Shown here in pieces: positions 54,250-63,667 of a DNA stretch of 64,000 nucleotides (within the stretch, counting starts at the first letter, position 1; each line of letters starts with the position of its first letter). A program made the position numbers and the translations under genes. The notes under the pieces are model-generated. The model worked only from the letters and a program-made list of their open reading frames with translations. It did no database searches and had not been told where the DNA came from. This DNA comes from Candidatus Methylopumilus universalis (GTDB lineage Bacteria; Pseudomonadota; Gammaproteobacteria; Burkholderiales; Methylophilaceae), in the NCBI RefSeq assembly GCF_006365315.1, contig NZ_CP040968.1:1054001-1118000 (forward strand), read 5' to 3'.

Positions 54250-55026
54250 TTAGGGCTTGATACTTTCTAAAACTTTTAAGCGCTTTTGTGCATTTTGAAC
54301 TACATCACTCTTAGGAAATTTTTTAATTAAATCCTTCAAGCTTTTTTTTGCTTCAGGGATAAGTGCTAATTGAATTTGTGCATTGGCTAAACCTAATAAA
54401 GCTTCTGGATTTTTTGCAAAATCAGGATGCTGATCGAGTAATTTTTGATAAGTACCAATCGTTGCTTTATAATTTTTTAAATTAAATTGTGCATTAGCTA
54501 AACTATATTTAGCATCCGGTAATAATGCACTGTTGGGGAATTGCTTAATAAAATCAGTAAAGGCTTGGAAAGCTTCTTTATTTTTCATGCCGTCTAAAAG
54601 TGCGCTTGCTTGATCGTAAACCTCTTGATCCGAAGGCGCTTTGACCTCAGGAGTTGCGGGTATTTCTGGAACTTTATTAGACGGGGGAGCGTTACTTCCG
54701 GCTGACTTTTCTTCAATTCTTCGAAGTCTGCCATCCAAATCTTGATAAAGATCTTTCTGACGTTGTTCAACCGTAGCATTTAAATGACGTAACGTTTCCA
54801 TATCACCACGTAATTTAGAAACATCTTGTTTCAATAATTCGATTTGATTCAACATGTCGTTGAGGCTGCCACTTTTAATGACAGCCTCAAGATTGACAAT
54901 ACGCGTTTCCAACTCAGTTTCTTTTAATTGCATCTCTTGAAGTTTTTTTCTAGCGTCCGTATCTTCAAAGAGTGCAGCATGTAAAGGTGCGACAAATAAA
55001 CATGCTAAAAGAATAAGTTTTTTCAT
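54250..55026 (-). CDS. cpoB: Tol-Pal associated protein CpoB (YbgF)
   Basis: The 258-residue periplasmic protein has a signal peptide (to about residue 17), an N-terminal coiled coil (~25-105) used for trimer formation, and C-terminal TPR repeats (~135-255). CpoB links outer-membrane constriction by Tol-Pal with PBP1B activity during division. It follows pal by 14 bp, as is standard for the tol-pal operon. Confidence 0.94.
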   Translation of the reverse strand: MKKLILLACLFVAPLHAALFEDTDARKKLQEMQLKETELETRIVNLEAVIKSGSLNDMLNQIELLKQDVSKLRGDMETLRHLNATVEQRQKDLYQDLDGRLRRIEEKSAGSNAPPSNKVPEIPATPEVKAPSDQEVYDQASALLDGMKNKEAFQAFTDFIKQFPNSALLPDAKYSLANAQFNLKNYKATIGTYQKLLDQHPDFAKNPEALLGLANAQIQLALIPEAKKSLKDLIKKFPKSDVVQNAQKRLKVLESIKP

Positions 55027-55040
55027 TAAAGCTTAGCTAT

Positions 55041-55532
55041 TTACTCTTTTTCGTAAGAGATATCGACGCGACGATCTTTTCCATAGCATGCGTCATCTTT
55101 ACAATTTGTATCCGCACGCTCTTCGCCGAAACTTACTGTTTCGATTTGTGCATCTTGCGCGCCTAATACATTCATAGATTTCTTAACCGACACAGAGCGT
55201 TTTTGGCCAAGTGAAACGTTGTATTCACGTGAGCCACGATCATCCGTATTACCAGTTAACGTCATTTTGGCTTTTGGATGTGACGCCACATATTTAGCAT
55301 GCGCTGCTAAGAGGTCTTTATATTCAGCTTTCACCGCATCTTTATCATAGTCAAAGTAGATGCTACGTTTAGATAAGATGTTATTTGGATCACGCAAGCT
55401 TGCTAAATCGAGATCTTTTTCATCGTCAGATGCAGAAGGGCCAGCAGGCTTTGATACATCAACAATCGGTGTTGAGCTACAGCCTATCAAAAATAATGAT
55501 AGTAATGATGCAAGAAATAGTGACTTTTTCAT
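55041..55532 (-). CDS. pal: Peptidoglycan-associated lipoprotein Pal
   Basis: The 163-residue outer-membrane lipoprotein has a lipobox LIGC (Cys18) and an OmpA-like peptidoglycan-binding domain at ~55-160, with IYFDYDKDAVKAEY and TGNTDDRGSREYNVSLGQKR. The segment before the C terminus, NCKDDACYGKDRRVDISY, carries two cysteines that E. coli Pal lacks and that could form a disulfide. It follows tolB by 25 bp. Confidence 0.96.
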   Translation of the reverse strand: MKKSLFLASLLSLFLIGCSSTPIVDVSKPAGPSASDDEKDLDLASLRDPNNILSKRSIYFDYDKDAVKAEYKDLLAAHAKYVASHPKAKMTLTGNTDDRGSREYNVSLGQKRSVSVKKSMNVLGAQDAQIETVSFGEERADTNCKDDACYGKDRRVDISYEKE

Positions 55533-55557
55533 TTTCCAAATCTCCAGTTAAGTTAAT

Positions 55558-56841
55558 TTATTTTACAAAAGGCGCCCATGCGGGCTCTCTAATATCATCA
55601 GCATTAATATTAAATGATTGACGAACCACACCATCAATCGATACGGTAGAAAGTTCGCCCGATCCGTTTATCTTATGTGCATATAGTATCACATGCCCAT
55701 TCGGTGAAAACTTAGGCGCTTCATCAAAAGGACCATCGGTAATTTTCGTAATTTGTCCTGTTTGTAGATCGTGTAAAACCACTCTAAATCGACCTTCATC
55801 TTGCGTCACATAAGAAAGCATTTTGGCATCGGGGGAGACGTTAGGATTTAAATTTTGGTTACCCTCAAACGACACACGCTGTGCCTCACCTCCATTTGAT
55901 GAGACTTTATAAATTTGTGGGCGACCGCCGCGATCGGATGTGAAATAAATCAAACGTCCGTCATGCGACCAAACTGGCTCAGTATCAATGTGCGTGCTTT
56001 GGATAAGTGGTTTTAAATTAGATCCATCAGCATCAATGAGATAAATTTGTGAGTTTGCGTTATAGGTTAGAACAATGGCCAAACGTCTACCATCAGGTGA
56101 CCATGAGGGGGAGCTATTATTACCTTTAAAATTAGCTAAGACCGTTCTTTGTCCTGTCACTAAAGACTGAATATAGATAATAGGTTTTTTCTTTTCAAAA
56201 GATACGTAAGCAATTTTTGTGGCATCTGGCGACCATCTCGCAGAGATAATAGGCTGAGGAGAACCCACTACCGACTGCACATTAAATCCATCTGCATCAG
56301 CCACATTTAAAGAGTAGCGGCCTTTATTTTTTGTGATGTACGAAATTTTGGTACTAAAGACTCCCGGGATGCCAGTTAACTTTTCATAAATGGTGTCAGA
56401 AATTTTATGGGCGATGGCACGGTATTGTGCTACTGGACCTGAATATTCCATAGTGGTTAAAATCGTTTTTTTATTGGTATCAACTAAAAACCAATTCACC
56501 TTCATACGGTTATTGGTGATCTCTACCTGGCCTAGGGTCATCACTTGTGCTTCAATGGCACTCATTTCCGAATAATTTATTTCGCTTAGAGCTGAGGGTT
56601 TGTTGATCAAACCATCTACATTTAAAGATCTAAAAAATCCCGAGCGATAAAGATCTGCTGCGATGATTTGATGCATGCGACTATTGGCTTTATCACTCAC
56701 TATTTCTTTATAAGGCATAACTGCAATATTAATTTGCTTAGTTCCACCTCCAGAAATCTCAATCGTTTCAATCGCAAATGCACTAGAAGATATGAAGACA
56801 AACAAAATTAGAGCAATAAATGTTTTGAATGTTTTTAACAT
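55558..56841 (-). CDS. tolB: Tol-Pal system beta-propeller protein TolB
   Basis: The periplasmic protein of about 427 residues has a signal peptide (ending SSAFA), an alpha/beta domain, and a six-bladed beta-propeller with repeated PxWSPDG blocks (SPDATKIAYVSF, WSPDGRRLAIV, WSHDGRLIYFTSDRGG). It binds Pal and regulates the Tol complex. An ATG at 56862 would overlap tolA by 14 bases; neither start has a clear ribosome-binding site, and I take 56841, which gives a normal signal peptide. Confidence 0.94.
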   Translation of the reverse strand: MLKTFKTFIALILFVFISSSAFAIETIEISGGGTKQINIAVMPYKEIVSDKANSRMHQIIAADLYRSGFFRSLNVDGLINKPSALSEINYSEMSAIEAQVMTLGQVEITNNRMKVNWFLVDTNKKTILTTMEYSGPVAQYRAIAHKISDTIYEKLTGIPGVFSTKISYITKNKGRYSLNVADADGFNVQSVVGSPQPIISARWSPDATKIAYVSFEKKKPIIYIQSLVTGQRTVLANFKGNNSSPSWSPDGRRLAIVLTYNANSQIYLIDADGSNLKPLIQSTHIDTEPVWSHDGRLIYFTSDRGGRPQIYKVSSNGGEAQRVSFEGNQNLNPNVSPDAKMLSYVTQDEGRFRVVLHDLQTGQITKITDGPFDEAPKFSPNGHVILYAHKINGSGELSTVSIDGVVRQSFNINADDIREPAWAPFVK

Positions 56842-56848
56842 AAGTAAA

Positions 56849-57640
56849 TTATATTTTTTCATTGGGTCTGAAGTTAAGTTTTAAATTTTTAAATTTCGAA
56901 AATAAATCGGTATCTGTGGGTACCGGTAATGGTTGTGATTGAAAAATAGCACGCTCGACCGATTCATCACATACCGGAATACCACTTGATTTTAACATTT
57001 TAGGGTTACCAATCAATTCTCCTGTAGGCATTAATCCAATTTCAAACTGAAGCTCCACAGGGTTTGAACCACATAACTGCTTATTCACATTCTGTTGAAT
57101 TTTTCTTTGAATCAATAGTTTATATTTATCCATTTCACCTAATTTAGCACCCCCTTGGGTAGGATTAGCATTTGATTGTTTCACGTCTTCATGACGATTT
57201 AATGAAGGCTTTGATTTATCTTGTAATAATTCTTGTTGAAGTTTAGCCAATTGATCTTGCTTTAAAAGCTCTTCCTGAATTTTTTTCAAATCATCTTTCT
57301 TTTTTTGATCTTCTAATTTTTTACGATCCTCTTCTTCTTTTTTTTGTTTCAAGCTAATTTCGGCCTTATCGCTTGTCAGTGATTTAATAATTTCTTCTAC
57401 CCTAGATGGTTTAGCCACAGGCTTTGGCGGTTCTGGCTCAATCTTTTTTTCAACAGGGGGCGTGTCAACTGCCTTAACACTTGGTACAGGGATTGAATCC
57501 CATAATTCCACTTCAGCTACTTGGGGTAGCTTTACTCTCCATTCAAAACTGACAATCATGATCGCGACTAAAATAATATGGACACTTGCTGCATAGACCG
57601 CAGCTCTTCTTGCTATGATTTTTTCTTGAGGTCTAATCAC
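56849..57640 (-). CDS. tolA: Tol-Pal inner-membrane protein TolA
   Basis: The 263-residue protein has one N-terminal membrane helix (about 14-32), a Lys/Glu-rich alpha-helical middle (~85-160) and a C-terminal domain (~170-260) with LCGSNPVELQFEIGLMPTGELIGNPKMLKSSG. It spans the periplasm and links TolQR to TolB and Pal. It is shorter than E. coli TolA because the helical middle is reduced. It lies 8 bp after tolR. Confidence 0.92.
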   Translation of the reverse strand: MIRPQEKIIARRAAVYAASVHIILVAIMIVSFEWRVKLPQVAEVELWDSIPVPSVKAVDTPPVEKKIEPEPPKPVAKPSRVEEIIKSLTSDKAEISLKQKKEEEDRKKLEDQKKKDDLKKIQEELLKQDQLAKLQQELLQDKSKPSLNRHEDVKQSNANPTQGGAKLGEMDKYKLLIQRKIQQNVNKQLCGSNPVELQFEIGLMPTGELIGNPKMLKSSGIPVCDESVERAIFQSQPLPVPTDTDLFSKFKNLKLNFRPNEKI

Positions 57641-57648
57641 GTCTAAAT

Positions 57649-58038
57649 TTATTTTTGTGGCTTAAGAAGTAAGCCCACTTTAGATACATTATTTTGTTTT
57701 AAGAGATCCATGATACTTATGACTTCATCGTATTTCACATTCTTGTCAGCGGCAATCACAAGTGCTCGATCAGGCGTTGTTTTAATTAAAGACTGCACGT
57801 GGCTTAATAATCGATCGCGCGTATAACTCTCGCCCTCAATCTCAATGGTGCTATTAAGTTTTATGGTAATCACGATGGGTGCTCCTGTTTGTTTTAATGT
57901 TTCACCTACTTCAGGAAGCTCCACGACACCTGGATTCGTCATGGGGGCTGTTACCATAAAAATAACAAGTAAAACTAAAGTTACATCAATGTAGGGCACC
58001 ACATTGATCTGATTCATTAAGCGACGTTTACGCATCAC
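57649..58038 (-). CDS. tolR: Tol-Pal system protein TolR
   Basis: The 129-residue ExbD/TolR protein has one membrane helix with the functional Asp (NVVPYIDVTLVLLVIFMVTAP) near residues 11-31 and a periplasmic domain ending at residue 129. It couples the proton flow through TolQ to TolA movement. Its start directly follows tolQ's stop. Confidence 0.96.
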   Translation of the reverse strand: MMRKRRLMNQINVVPYIDVTLVLLVIFMVTAPMTNPGVVELPEVGETLKQTGAPIVITIKLNSTIEIEGESYTRDRLLSHVQSLIKTTPDRALVIAADKNVKYDEVISIMDLLKQNNVSKVGLLLKPQK

Positions 58039-58710
58039 TTATCCTTTTCTTTGTAGGATGTTGACAAACTCTTCCATGAAACTTTCATATCTCACCGATA
58101 AACGATCCACTGAAGTTGCAAAACGGTTATAGGCAATGACTGCAGGAATCGCTGCAAATAAACCAATCGCTGTTGCGATTAATGCCTCTGCAATACCAGG
58201 GGCTACTTGAGTGAGCGTTGCTTGCGCCACATTGGCGAGTCCTCTGAAGGCATTCATGATGCCCCATACCGTTCCAAATAAACCAATGTAAGGACTTACC
58301 GATCCTACCGATGCTAGAAAAGGTAAATGGGCGTCTAAAAAATCAAGTTCACGATTGTAAGTGGCGCGCATAGCACGTCGCACTCCTTCAATCACGTCAC
58401 TCATATCACTTTTTGATGTCTTATGACGATTAAATTCTTTATAGCCTGCTTCAAAAATTGTTGCTAGGCCTTGATTCTTAATACGGCCACTATGAATGCT
58501 GTCATGAAGTTTATTAAGATCCCCACTTGTCCAGAATGTATTTTCAAATTCATCCACTGCGAGTTCTGCGCTCTTTAATACAGAGACTTTAATAAAGATA
58601 TACCACCAAGAAAATCCAGAAGCTGCTAATAAAATTAACATGACGAGCTGAACAGGAATGGTTGCCCCTGTAATCAAACTTAAAAAAGATAAATCATTCA
58701 CTACATTCAT
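58039..58710 (-). CDS. tolQ: Tol-Pal system protein TolQ
   Basis: The 223-residue ExbB/TolQ proton-channel protein has three membrane helices (~20-40, 130-155, 165-195). The motif AFRGLANVAQATLTQVAPGIAEALIATAIGLFAAIPAVIAYN, here in two parts, is typical. The start overlaps the ybgC stop by 4 bases. The ybgC-tolQRAB-pal-cpoB order is canonical. Confidence 0.96.
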   Translation of the reverse strand: MNVVNDLSFLSLITGATIPVQLVMLILLAASGFSWWYIFIKVSVLKSAELAVDEFENTFWTSGDLNKLHDSIHSGRIKNQGLATIFEAGYKEFNRHKTSKSDMSDVIEGVRRAMRATYNRELDFLDAHLPFLASVGSVSPYIGLFGTVWGIMNAFRGLANVAQATLTQVAPGIAEALIATAIGLFAAIPAVIAYNRFATSVDRLSVRYESFMEEFVNILQRKG

Positions 58711-59117
58711 AAAGACTCCATAATTTCTTTAACGGTGGATGGGATTCTGACGGGTTTAAATTTTTCACTATCAATACAAGCAATATCGACACTTGCATCA
58801 ATTAACATTTCATTTTCACGATAAATCATTTGTCTAAATTCAATTTTGCTAGACCCTATATCTTTAAGCTCACTCTTAACGATCAAATCATCATTAAAAC
58901 GCGCAGGAAGTTTGTATTGAATATCGATGCGATGCACCACAAACATAATATGGTCATGATGTTTTAAATGGTGTTGGTCAATGCCAACACTTCTCAACCA
59001 TTCCGTTCTAGCGCGCTCCATAAATTTTAAATAGTTAGAGTGATAAACGACCCCCCCACTATCGGTGTCTTCGAAATAAATACGCACAGGCAACGAAAAA
59101 GTTTTTATTCCTGCCAT
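58707..59117 (-). CDS. ybgC: Tol-Pal associated acyl-CoA thioesterase YbgC
   Basis: The 136-residue hotdog-fold thioesterase has the active-site block [29 protein letters not shown], in two parts, with Asp in the expected position. In E. coli it hydrolyses short-chain acyl-CoAs or acyl-ACP and associates with the tol operon. It overlaps ruvB by 13 bases and tolQ by 4. Confidence 0.94.
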   Translation of the reverse strand: MAGIKTFSLPVRIYFEDTDSGGVVYHSNYLKFMERARTEWLRSVGIDQHHLKHHDHIMFVVHRIDIQYKLPARFNDDLIVKSELKDIGSSKIEFRQMIYRENEMLIDASVDIACIDSEKFKPVRIPSTVKEIMESL

Positions 59118-60142
59118 AAGGTATCAGTGGGTTCTTGTGAAGGTGGTTTCATACCAAAGTGAAGATACGTCGCATTTGTCACGACACGTCCGCGCGGGGT
59201 TCGCATGAGGTAACCTTGTTGAATAAGATAGGGTTCTAATACATCTTCAATGGTTTCCCGCTCTTCACCAATCGCTGCGGCTAAATTATCAATACCCACA
59301 GGACCACCATTAAATTTTTCTAGAATAGCTTGGAGGAGTTTTCGATCCATGACGTCTAACCCTAATAAATCCACATCCAACATCTTGAGTGCATCATCTG
59401 CAATTGACGCTGTAATTTTCCCATTGGATTTGACTTGTGCGAAATCACGCACACGTCTTAATAAACGGTTTGCAATACGAGGTGTGCCTCGTGAACGTTT
59501 TGCAATTTCTAATGAGCCTGAAGGATCAATATCAGCTTCTAAAAGACTGGATGAGCGATCAACAATTTTTGCTAATTCCGTTTCGCTATAAAATTCTAAT
59601 CGAGAGACAATACCAAAACGATCACGGAGCGGATTGGTGAGCATGCCTGCTCGTGTGGTCGCACCCACTAATGTAAAAGGTGGCAAATCAAGTCGCACCG
59701 ATCTAGCCGATGGACCCTCACCAATCATAATATCAAGTCGGTAATCTTCCATCGCGGGATATAAGATTTCTTCGATGACAGGGGATAAGCGATGAATCTC
59801 ATCAATAAATAAAACGTCATTGGGTTCTAAATTGGTAAGAAGGGCTGCGAGGTCGCCTGCTTTTTCTAAAACAGGACCTGATGTTTGGCGAAGATTCACA
59901 CCCATCTCTTTTGCAATGATATGAGCTAAAGTCGTTTTACCTAAACCGGGAGGTCCAAAAAGTAATACATGATCAAGTGCTTCGTTTCTATTTTTAGCCG
60001 CCGAAATAAAAATCTCTAATTGGCTTCTGACTTTTTCTTGGCCAACATATTCTTGAAGTTCTTTAGGGCGAAGTGCGCGCTCAATTGATTCCTCAACAGG
60101 CTCATTCACGGTACTTGCTACAAAACGATCAGATTCAATCAT
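59105..60142 (-). CDS. ruvB: Holliday junction branch-migration ATPase RuvB
   Basis: The 345-residue AAA+ motor has Walker [15 protein letters not shown], Walker [11 protein letters not shown], sensor segment [12 protein letters not shown], and the C-terminal winged helix with [19 protein letters not shown]. It drives branch migration with RuvA. It lies 9 bp after ruvA and overlaps ybgC. Confidence 0.98.
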   Translation of the reverse strand: MIESDRFVASTVNEPVEESIERALRPKELQEYVGQEKVRSQLEIFISAAKNRNEALDHVLLFGPPGLGKTTLAHIIAKEMGVNLRQTSGPVLEKAGDLAALLTNLEPNDVLFIDEIHRLSPVIEEILYPAMEDYRLDIMIGEGPSARSVRLDLPPFTLVGATTRAGMLTNPLRDRFGIVSRLEFYSETELAKIVDRSSSLLEADIDPSGSLEIAKRSRGTPRIANRLLRRVRDFAQVKSNGKITASIADDALKMLDVDLLGLDVMDRKLLQAILEKFNGGPVGIDNLAAAIGEERETIEDVLEPYLIQQGYLMRTPRGRVVTNATYLHFGMKPPSQEPTDTLWQE

Positions 60143-60151
60143 GCGTCTTCA

Positions 60152-60733
60152 TTAGCCTTTAGATAAATATTTTAAAGCTTGTTTAATGCCATCATTCACA
60201 GTGAGATTTATATCTAAACTTTTGACTGCATTTAAAGATTCGCGTTCATTGTAGCCTAATGCAATGAGCGCATTGAGAACATCTTGGCTGATCGATGTGA
60301 TACCAGAACCCTTAATACTTAGCGCTGAATCAAGTGTGAATTTATCTTTTAATTCCAACAGTAAACGTTCGGCTGTTTTTTTACCAATACCGGGTACACG
60401 GGTTAAGAGTCCTGCTTCTTGAAGTGACACGGCTTGAATCAATTCATCAATGGATAAGCCACTTAAAATAGCAAGTGCGGACTTAGCTCCAATACCATTC
60501 ACTTTCAAAAGCTGTCTAAACATTAAACGTTCTTGGTTGGTACCAAAACCAAATAGAAGTTGCGCATCTTCACGCACGACAAAGTGCGTGAGTAATGTGA
60601 CTTTTTCTCCTGCTTGAGGCAGTAAATAAAAAGTACTCATAGGGACTTCGCATTCATAGCCCACACCATTGCAATCAATTAAAGCCAAGGGTGGTGTTTT
60701 ATCTAAAAGAATGCCGGAAATTCTTCCTATCAT
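60152..60733 (-). CDS. ruvA: Holliday junction protein RuvA
   Basis: The 193-residue junction-binding protein has three domains: an OB-fold at the N terminus ([12 protein letters not shown]), helix-hairpin-helix motifs in the middle ([31 protein letters not shown]) and a C-terminal RuvB-binding domain (~150-193). Its start overlaps the ruvC stop by 4 bases. Confidence 0.97.
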   Translation of the reverse strand: MIGRISGILLDKTPPLALIDCNGVGYECEVPMSTFYLLPQAGEKVTLLTHFVVREDAQLLFGFGTNQERLMFRQLLKVNGIGAKSALAILSGLSIDELIQAVSLQEAGLLTRVPGIGKKTAERLLLELKDKFTLDSALSIKGSGITSISQDVLNALIALGYNERESLNAVKSLDINLTVNDGIKQALKYLSKG

Positions 60734-61278
60734 ACGAGCCTACCTTTTTTCATCCGGTAACTTAAAGCATCCATACTTTGCAATTGGTTATAAGCATTTG
60801 CATGACACATCGCACATGCAAGCGCATCTGCAGAATCGGCTTGCGGTAATTCGGGCAATTTTAAAAATCGTTTGACCATTTCTTGCACCTGCTCTTTTTT
60901 GGCATGTCCTGAACCTACTACTGATTTTTTAACTTGCAATGCTGTGTATTCATAGACAGGTAATTTTTTGATGACTGCAGCGCTGATGGCAGCTCCTCGA
61001 GCTTGACCCAGTAAAAGCGTGGATTGTGGATTTACGTTCACAAACACTTTTTCAATAGCGACTTGTTTTGGTTTATATTCATCGATCACTTCGAAGAGCC
61101 CTTCTAAAATAATTTGAATACGCTCAGGCAAACTATCACGCGCATCAACTTTTGCACTGACGGTTTTTATTACACCACTTCCAAGATAACGAATCTTGTC
61201 ACCACTTTTTTCCACAACACCGAATCCTGTTATTCTTAGACCAGGATCAATCCCAAGGATGATAATAGGATCACTCAA
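60730..61278 (-). CDS. ruvC: Holliday junction resolvase RuvC
   Basis: The 182-residue nuclease cuts four-way junctions. The acidic residues are seen in [23 protein letters not shown], and the C-terminal [13 protein letters not shown]. The sequence GQARGAAI is typical. It is the first of the ruvCAB genes and follows yebC by 8 bp. Confidence 0.97.
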   Translation of the reverse strand: MSDPIIILGIDPGLRITGFGVVEKSGDKIRYLGSGVIKTVSAKVDARDSLPERIQIILEGLFEVIDEYKPKQVAIEKVFVNVNPQSTLLLGQARGAAISAAVIKKLPVYEYTALQVKKSVVGSGHAKKEQVQEMVKRFLKLPELPQADSADALACAMCHANAYNQLQSMDALSYRMKKGRLV

Positions 61279-61286
61279 TGATGTAT

Positions 61287-62012
61287 TTAATCTTCAATCA
61301 CTGCGGTGGTATAAACTTCCTGCACATCATCTAAGTCATCAAGCGTATCTAGAATTTTTTGCATTCTAATACCATCATCTCCACTCAAAGCATTTTCTAA
61401 TGTAGGTCTCATCGCGACTTCGGCCAATTCTATTTTTAAACCGGCATTTAAAAGCGCTTCTTTAACCTGAATAAATTCTTGAGAAGGGGTAATCACTTCA
61501 ATACTCCCATCCTCATCATTGATAATATCTTCAGCACCTGCTTCTAGGGCTACTTCCATGACTTTATTTTCATCTGTGCCGGGGGCAAAAAAGATGCGTC
61601 CACAATGTTTAAATAAAAAAGCCACAGATCCATCGGTACCTAAATTGCCGCCATGTTTAGTGAGTGCATGTCTCACATCAGCGACAGCTCTCTGTTTATT
61701 ATCTGTTAAGCAATCAATAATTATGGCAGCCCCACCAATGCCGTAACCTTCATATCTTACTTCTTCGTAACTCACACCTTCTAATTCACCGGTACCTTTT
61801 TTAATGGCACGCGTGATATTGTCTTGTGGCATATTTTCTTCTTTAGCCAGTGCCACAGCAGCTCTCAATCTCGGATTGAAGTTCACTTCTCCACCGGCGA
61901 GTCTTGCTGACACTGTAATTTCTTTGATAATTTTTGTGAATACTTTTCCGCGCTTAGCGTCTTGGCGACCCTTGCGATGTTGAATATTCGCCCATTTGGA
62001 ATGTCCTGCCAT
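61287..62012 (-). CDS. yebC: YebC/PmpR-family regulatory protein
   Basis: The 241-residue protein has the family start [23 protein letters not shown] (two parts) and the blocks [20 protein letters not shown] and [19 protein letters not shown]. YebC proteins have been described as transcription regulators and, more recently, as ribosome-associated factors. It lies 8 bp before ruvC, the usual order in Proteobacteria. Confidence 0.95.
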   Translation of the reverse strand: MAGHSKWANIQHRKGRQDAKRGKVFTKIIKEITVSARLAGGEVNFNPRLRAAVALAKEENMPQDNITRAIKKGTGELEGVSYEEVRYEGYGIGGAAIIIDCLTDNKQRAVADVRHALTKHGGNLGTDGSVAFLFKHCGRIFFAPGTDENKVMEVALEAGAEDIINDEDGSIEVITPSQEFIQVKEALLNAGLKIELAEVAMRPTLENALSGDDGIRMQKILDTLDDLDDVQEVYTTAVIED

Positions 62013-62014
62013 GC

Positions 62015-62968
62015 TTAACCCTTTCTATGCCTTGATTTTATCATGGGTTCATTTTTAAGCCATGGCTGAACAAGCCCTTCTTGGTGCCTTTTAATACGGT
62101 CATAAGAAATCATTAAAAGAGATATGCCAATGAAGAACATACCTACAAATTCAAAAGGTTTAATGAATTCATGAAGCTCAATCGATGATGTTATGACCGC
62201 AATAACGGGGCAGACTGTCGTAGTCATGGTGGCTATGCCTGCTGATAAATGTCTTAATGCATATAACCATAATAACCATGCAATGGCATTCCCAAAGACT
62301 GAGTTATAGATGAGTGCGCCTATAAAGTAACTATTCCATTCAATCGAAGTCGTATGCGTCATTAAGGCGAAGATGACAATAGGTATTGAGCCAAAAAGCA
62401 TTTGCCATGCAGTCAAGGAAATAAGATCAAGATCAGGGGATCGAGCCTGAAGTTTTTTAGCCAAGATCACGGCAAGTGCCCATGAAATCCCAGATACAAT
62501 CGCTAACACCATACTGAATAAATCGGTGCCTAAATGAAGCGGGTCTAAAATAAATAAAATGCCCATCAATGAAAAGAAAGCTGCAGGCCATTGCCAACCA
62601 CTTAGTTTTTCGCCTAAAAGTGGCCACGCCAAAAGCATGGTCCAAAAAGGCATCGTATAAGTAAGCACCGCTGTTTTGCCGGCACCACCTTCGACCAAAG
62701 CCCATACTAAAAGTCCTGTGAAACCAGCCGTTTGAAGGAGGCCCAAAACAATTAGGCTTGGAATTTCTTGAATTTTGAAAGGTTTTTTTAAGATAAGCAT
62801 CACGATGAATAAACAAAGTGCGCCTAGGATAGTTCTGAGCGCTGCAAAATCAAAAGGGCCTGCAAAATGGAGGGCATTTTTCATCACTACCCAGTTATAA
62901 CCCCAGATAAGGCACAAAAGCATGAGAGCTAAGAAAGCCATCAGGCCTTGATTTTTTTTAAGAAGCAT
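62015..62968 (-). CDS. EamA/DMT-family permease
   Basis: The 317-residue protein has about ten membrane helices in two EamA repeats ([28 protein letters not shown], in two parts, and the later [13 protein letters not shown]). It exports or imports small metabolites; the substrate is unknown. Its stop lies 2 bp from the yebC start, so it is probably first in the unit running into yebC-ruvCAB. Confidence 0.88.
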   Translation of the reverse strand: MLLKKNQGLMAFLALMLLCLIWGYNWVVMKNALHFAGPFDFAALRTILGALCLFIVMLILKKPFKIQEIPSLIVLGLLQTAGFTGLLVWALVEGGAGKTAVLTYTMPFWTMLLAWPLLGEKLSGWQWPAAFFSLMGILFILDPLHLGTDLFSMVLAIVSGISWALAVILAKKLQARSPDLDLISLTAWQMLFGSIPIVIFALMTHTTSIEWNSYFIGALIYNSVFGNAIAWLLWLYALRHLSAGIATMTTTVCPVIAVITSSIELHEFIKPFEFVGMFFIGISLLMISYDRIKRHQEGLVQPWLKNEPMIKSRHRKG

Positions 62969-63045
62969 TTTTATACTTGTTTAATATAGTGACATTATTA
63001 TAAAGTGTATCTTTAAGATCTTAAGCTTTTCGAAAGAGGTGTCTT

Positions 63046-63477
63046 ATGAAAACAGCCGCTCAACTTATTGCTGATAAAAAGCATAAAGAAGTCATTAGTA
63101 TTGCCCCCAACCGTCCCGTGATTGATGCACTGATTATCTTAGCTGAATATAAGATTGGTGCTCTCATTGTGATGGACCAAGACAAAATGGTCGGTATTTT
63201 TTCAGAACGTGATTACGCGCGTGAAGTTGTTCTTAAAGGTAAGTCATCTAAAGTCACTGCCATTCAAGAAGTGATGACTAAAAATGTATTAGTGGGACAA
63301 AGTAAAGATACCTTTGAAAAAGCGATGACGCTTATGACCGAAAATCATATTCGTCACTTGCCGATCACGGATGGCCAAAAGGTCATTGGTATGTTGTCTT
63401 TGGGTGATGTAGCTAAAGAAATGATTGTGTATCAAAAAAACCTAATCAAAGAGCTAGAAGCTTACGTCAAACAATAA
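63046..63477 (+). CDS. CBS-domain pair protein
   Basis: The 143-residue protein is made of two CBS domains (about residues 10-65 and 75-130): VISIAPNRPVIDALIILAEY with ALIVMDQDKMVGIFSERDYAREV (in parts), and the second with IRHLPITDGQKVIGMLSLGDVAKEM. Such pairs bind adenine nucleotides and act as energy sensors. No enzyme domain is attached and the partner is unknown. It reads toward the possible small RNA and the YjbQ gene. A GAAAGAGG ribosome-binding site is present. Confidence 0.9.
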   Translation: MKTAAQLIADKKHKEVISIAPNRPVIDALIILAEYKIGALIVMDQDKMVGIFSERDYAREVVLKGKSSKVTAIQEVMTKNVLVGQSKDTFEKAMTLMTENHIRHLPITDGQKVIGMLSLGDVAKEMIVYQKNLIKELEAYVKQ

Positions 63478-63526
63478 TTACCCCTTAAAAATTGGGTTCG
63501 TTTTGTAAAATAGTTATTTAACTTCT

Positions 63527-63647
63527 AAAAAGCATGCTGGTGAAGAAAACAAAAACAACGTCGGTTCTCTAGGCGCGATCTTATTCTTCTAAGATTCATT
63601 TCTTAGTAGTTTAGAAACTAAAAAGCACCCTTCGGGGTGCTTTTTTT
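63527..63647 (+). ncRNA. Candidate small RNA, or structured 3' end of the CBS mRNA
   Basis: After the CBS stop there is a 190-bp gap. A weak promoter-like pair is TTGGGT (63492-63497), 17 bases, TATTTA (63515-63520). Downstream come an A/C-rich single-stranded stretch (AAGAAAACAAAAACAACG), a 6-bp hairpin (ATCTTA with TAAGAT, 63578-63595), a 5-bp hairpin (63607-63620) and the terminator at 63620-63647. This is the layout of Hfq-type small RNAs, but it could also be the CBS 3' untranslated region. Confidence 0.35.
63620..63647 (+). terminator. Rho-independent terminator with TTCG tetraloop
   Basis: AAAAGCACCC and GGGTGC with a TTCG loop and seven T on the plus strand. A-runs on the other side also make it usable for the convergent YjbQ gene (its stop is at 63668). 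It is the only terminator between the CBS and YjbQ genes. Confidence 0.93.
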
Positions 63648-63667
63648 ATGTTTTGAATTTAATCTAT

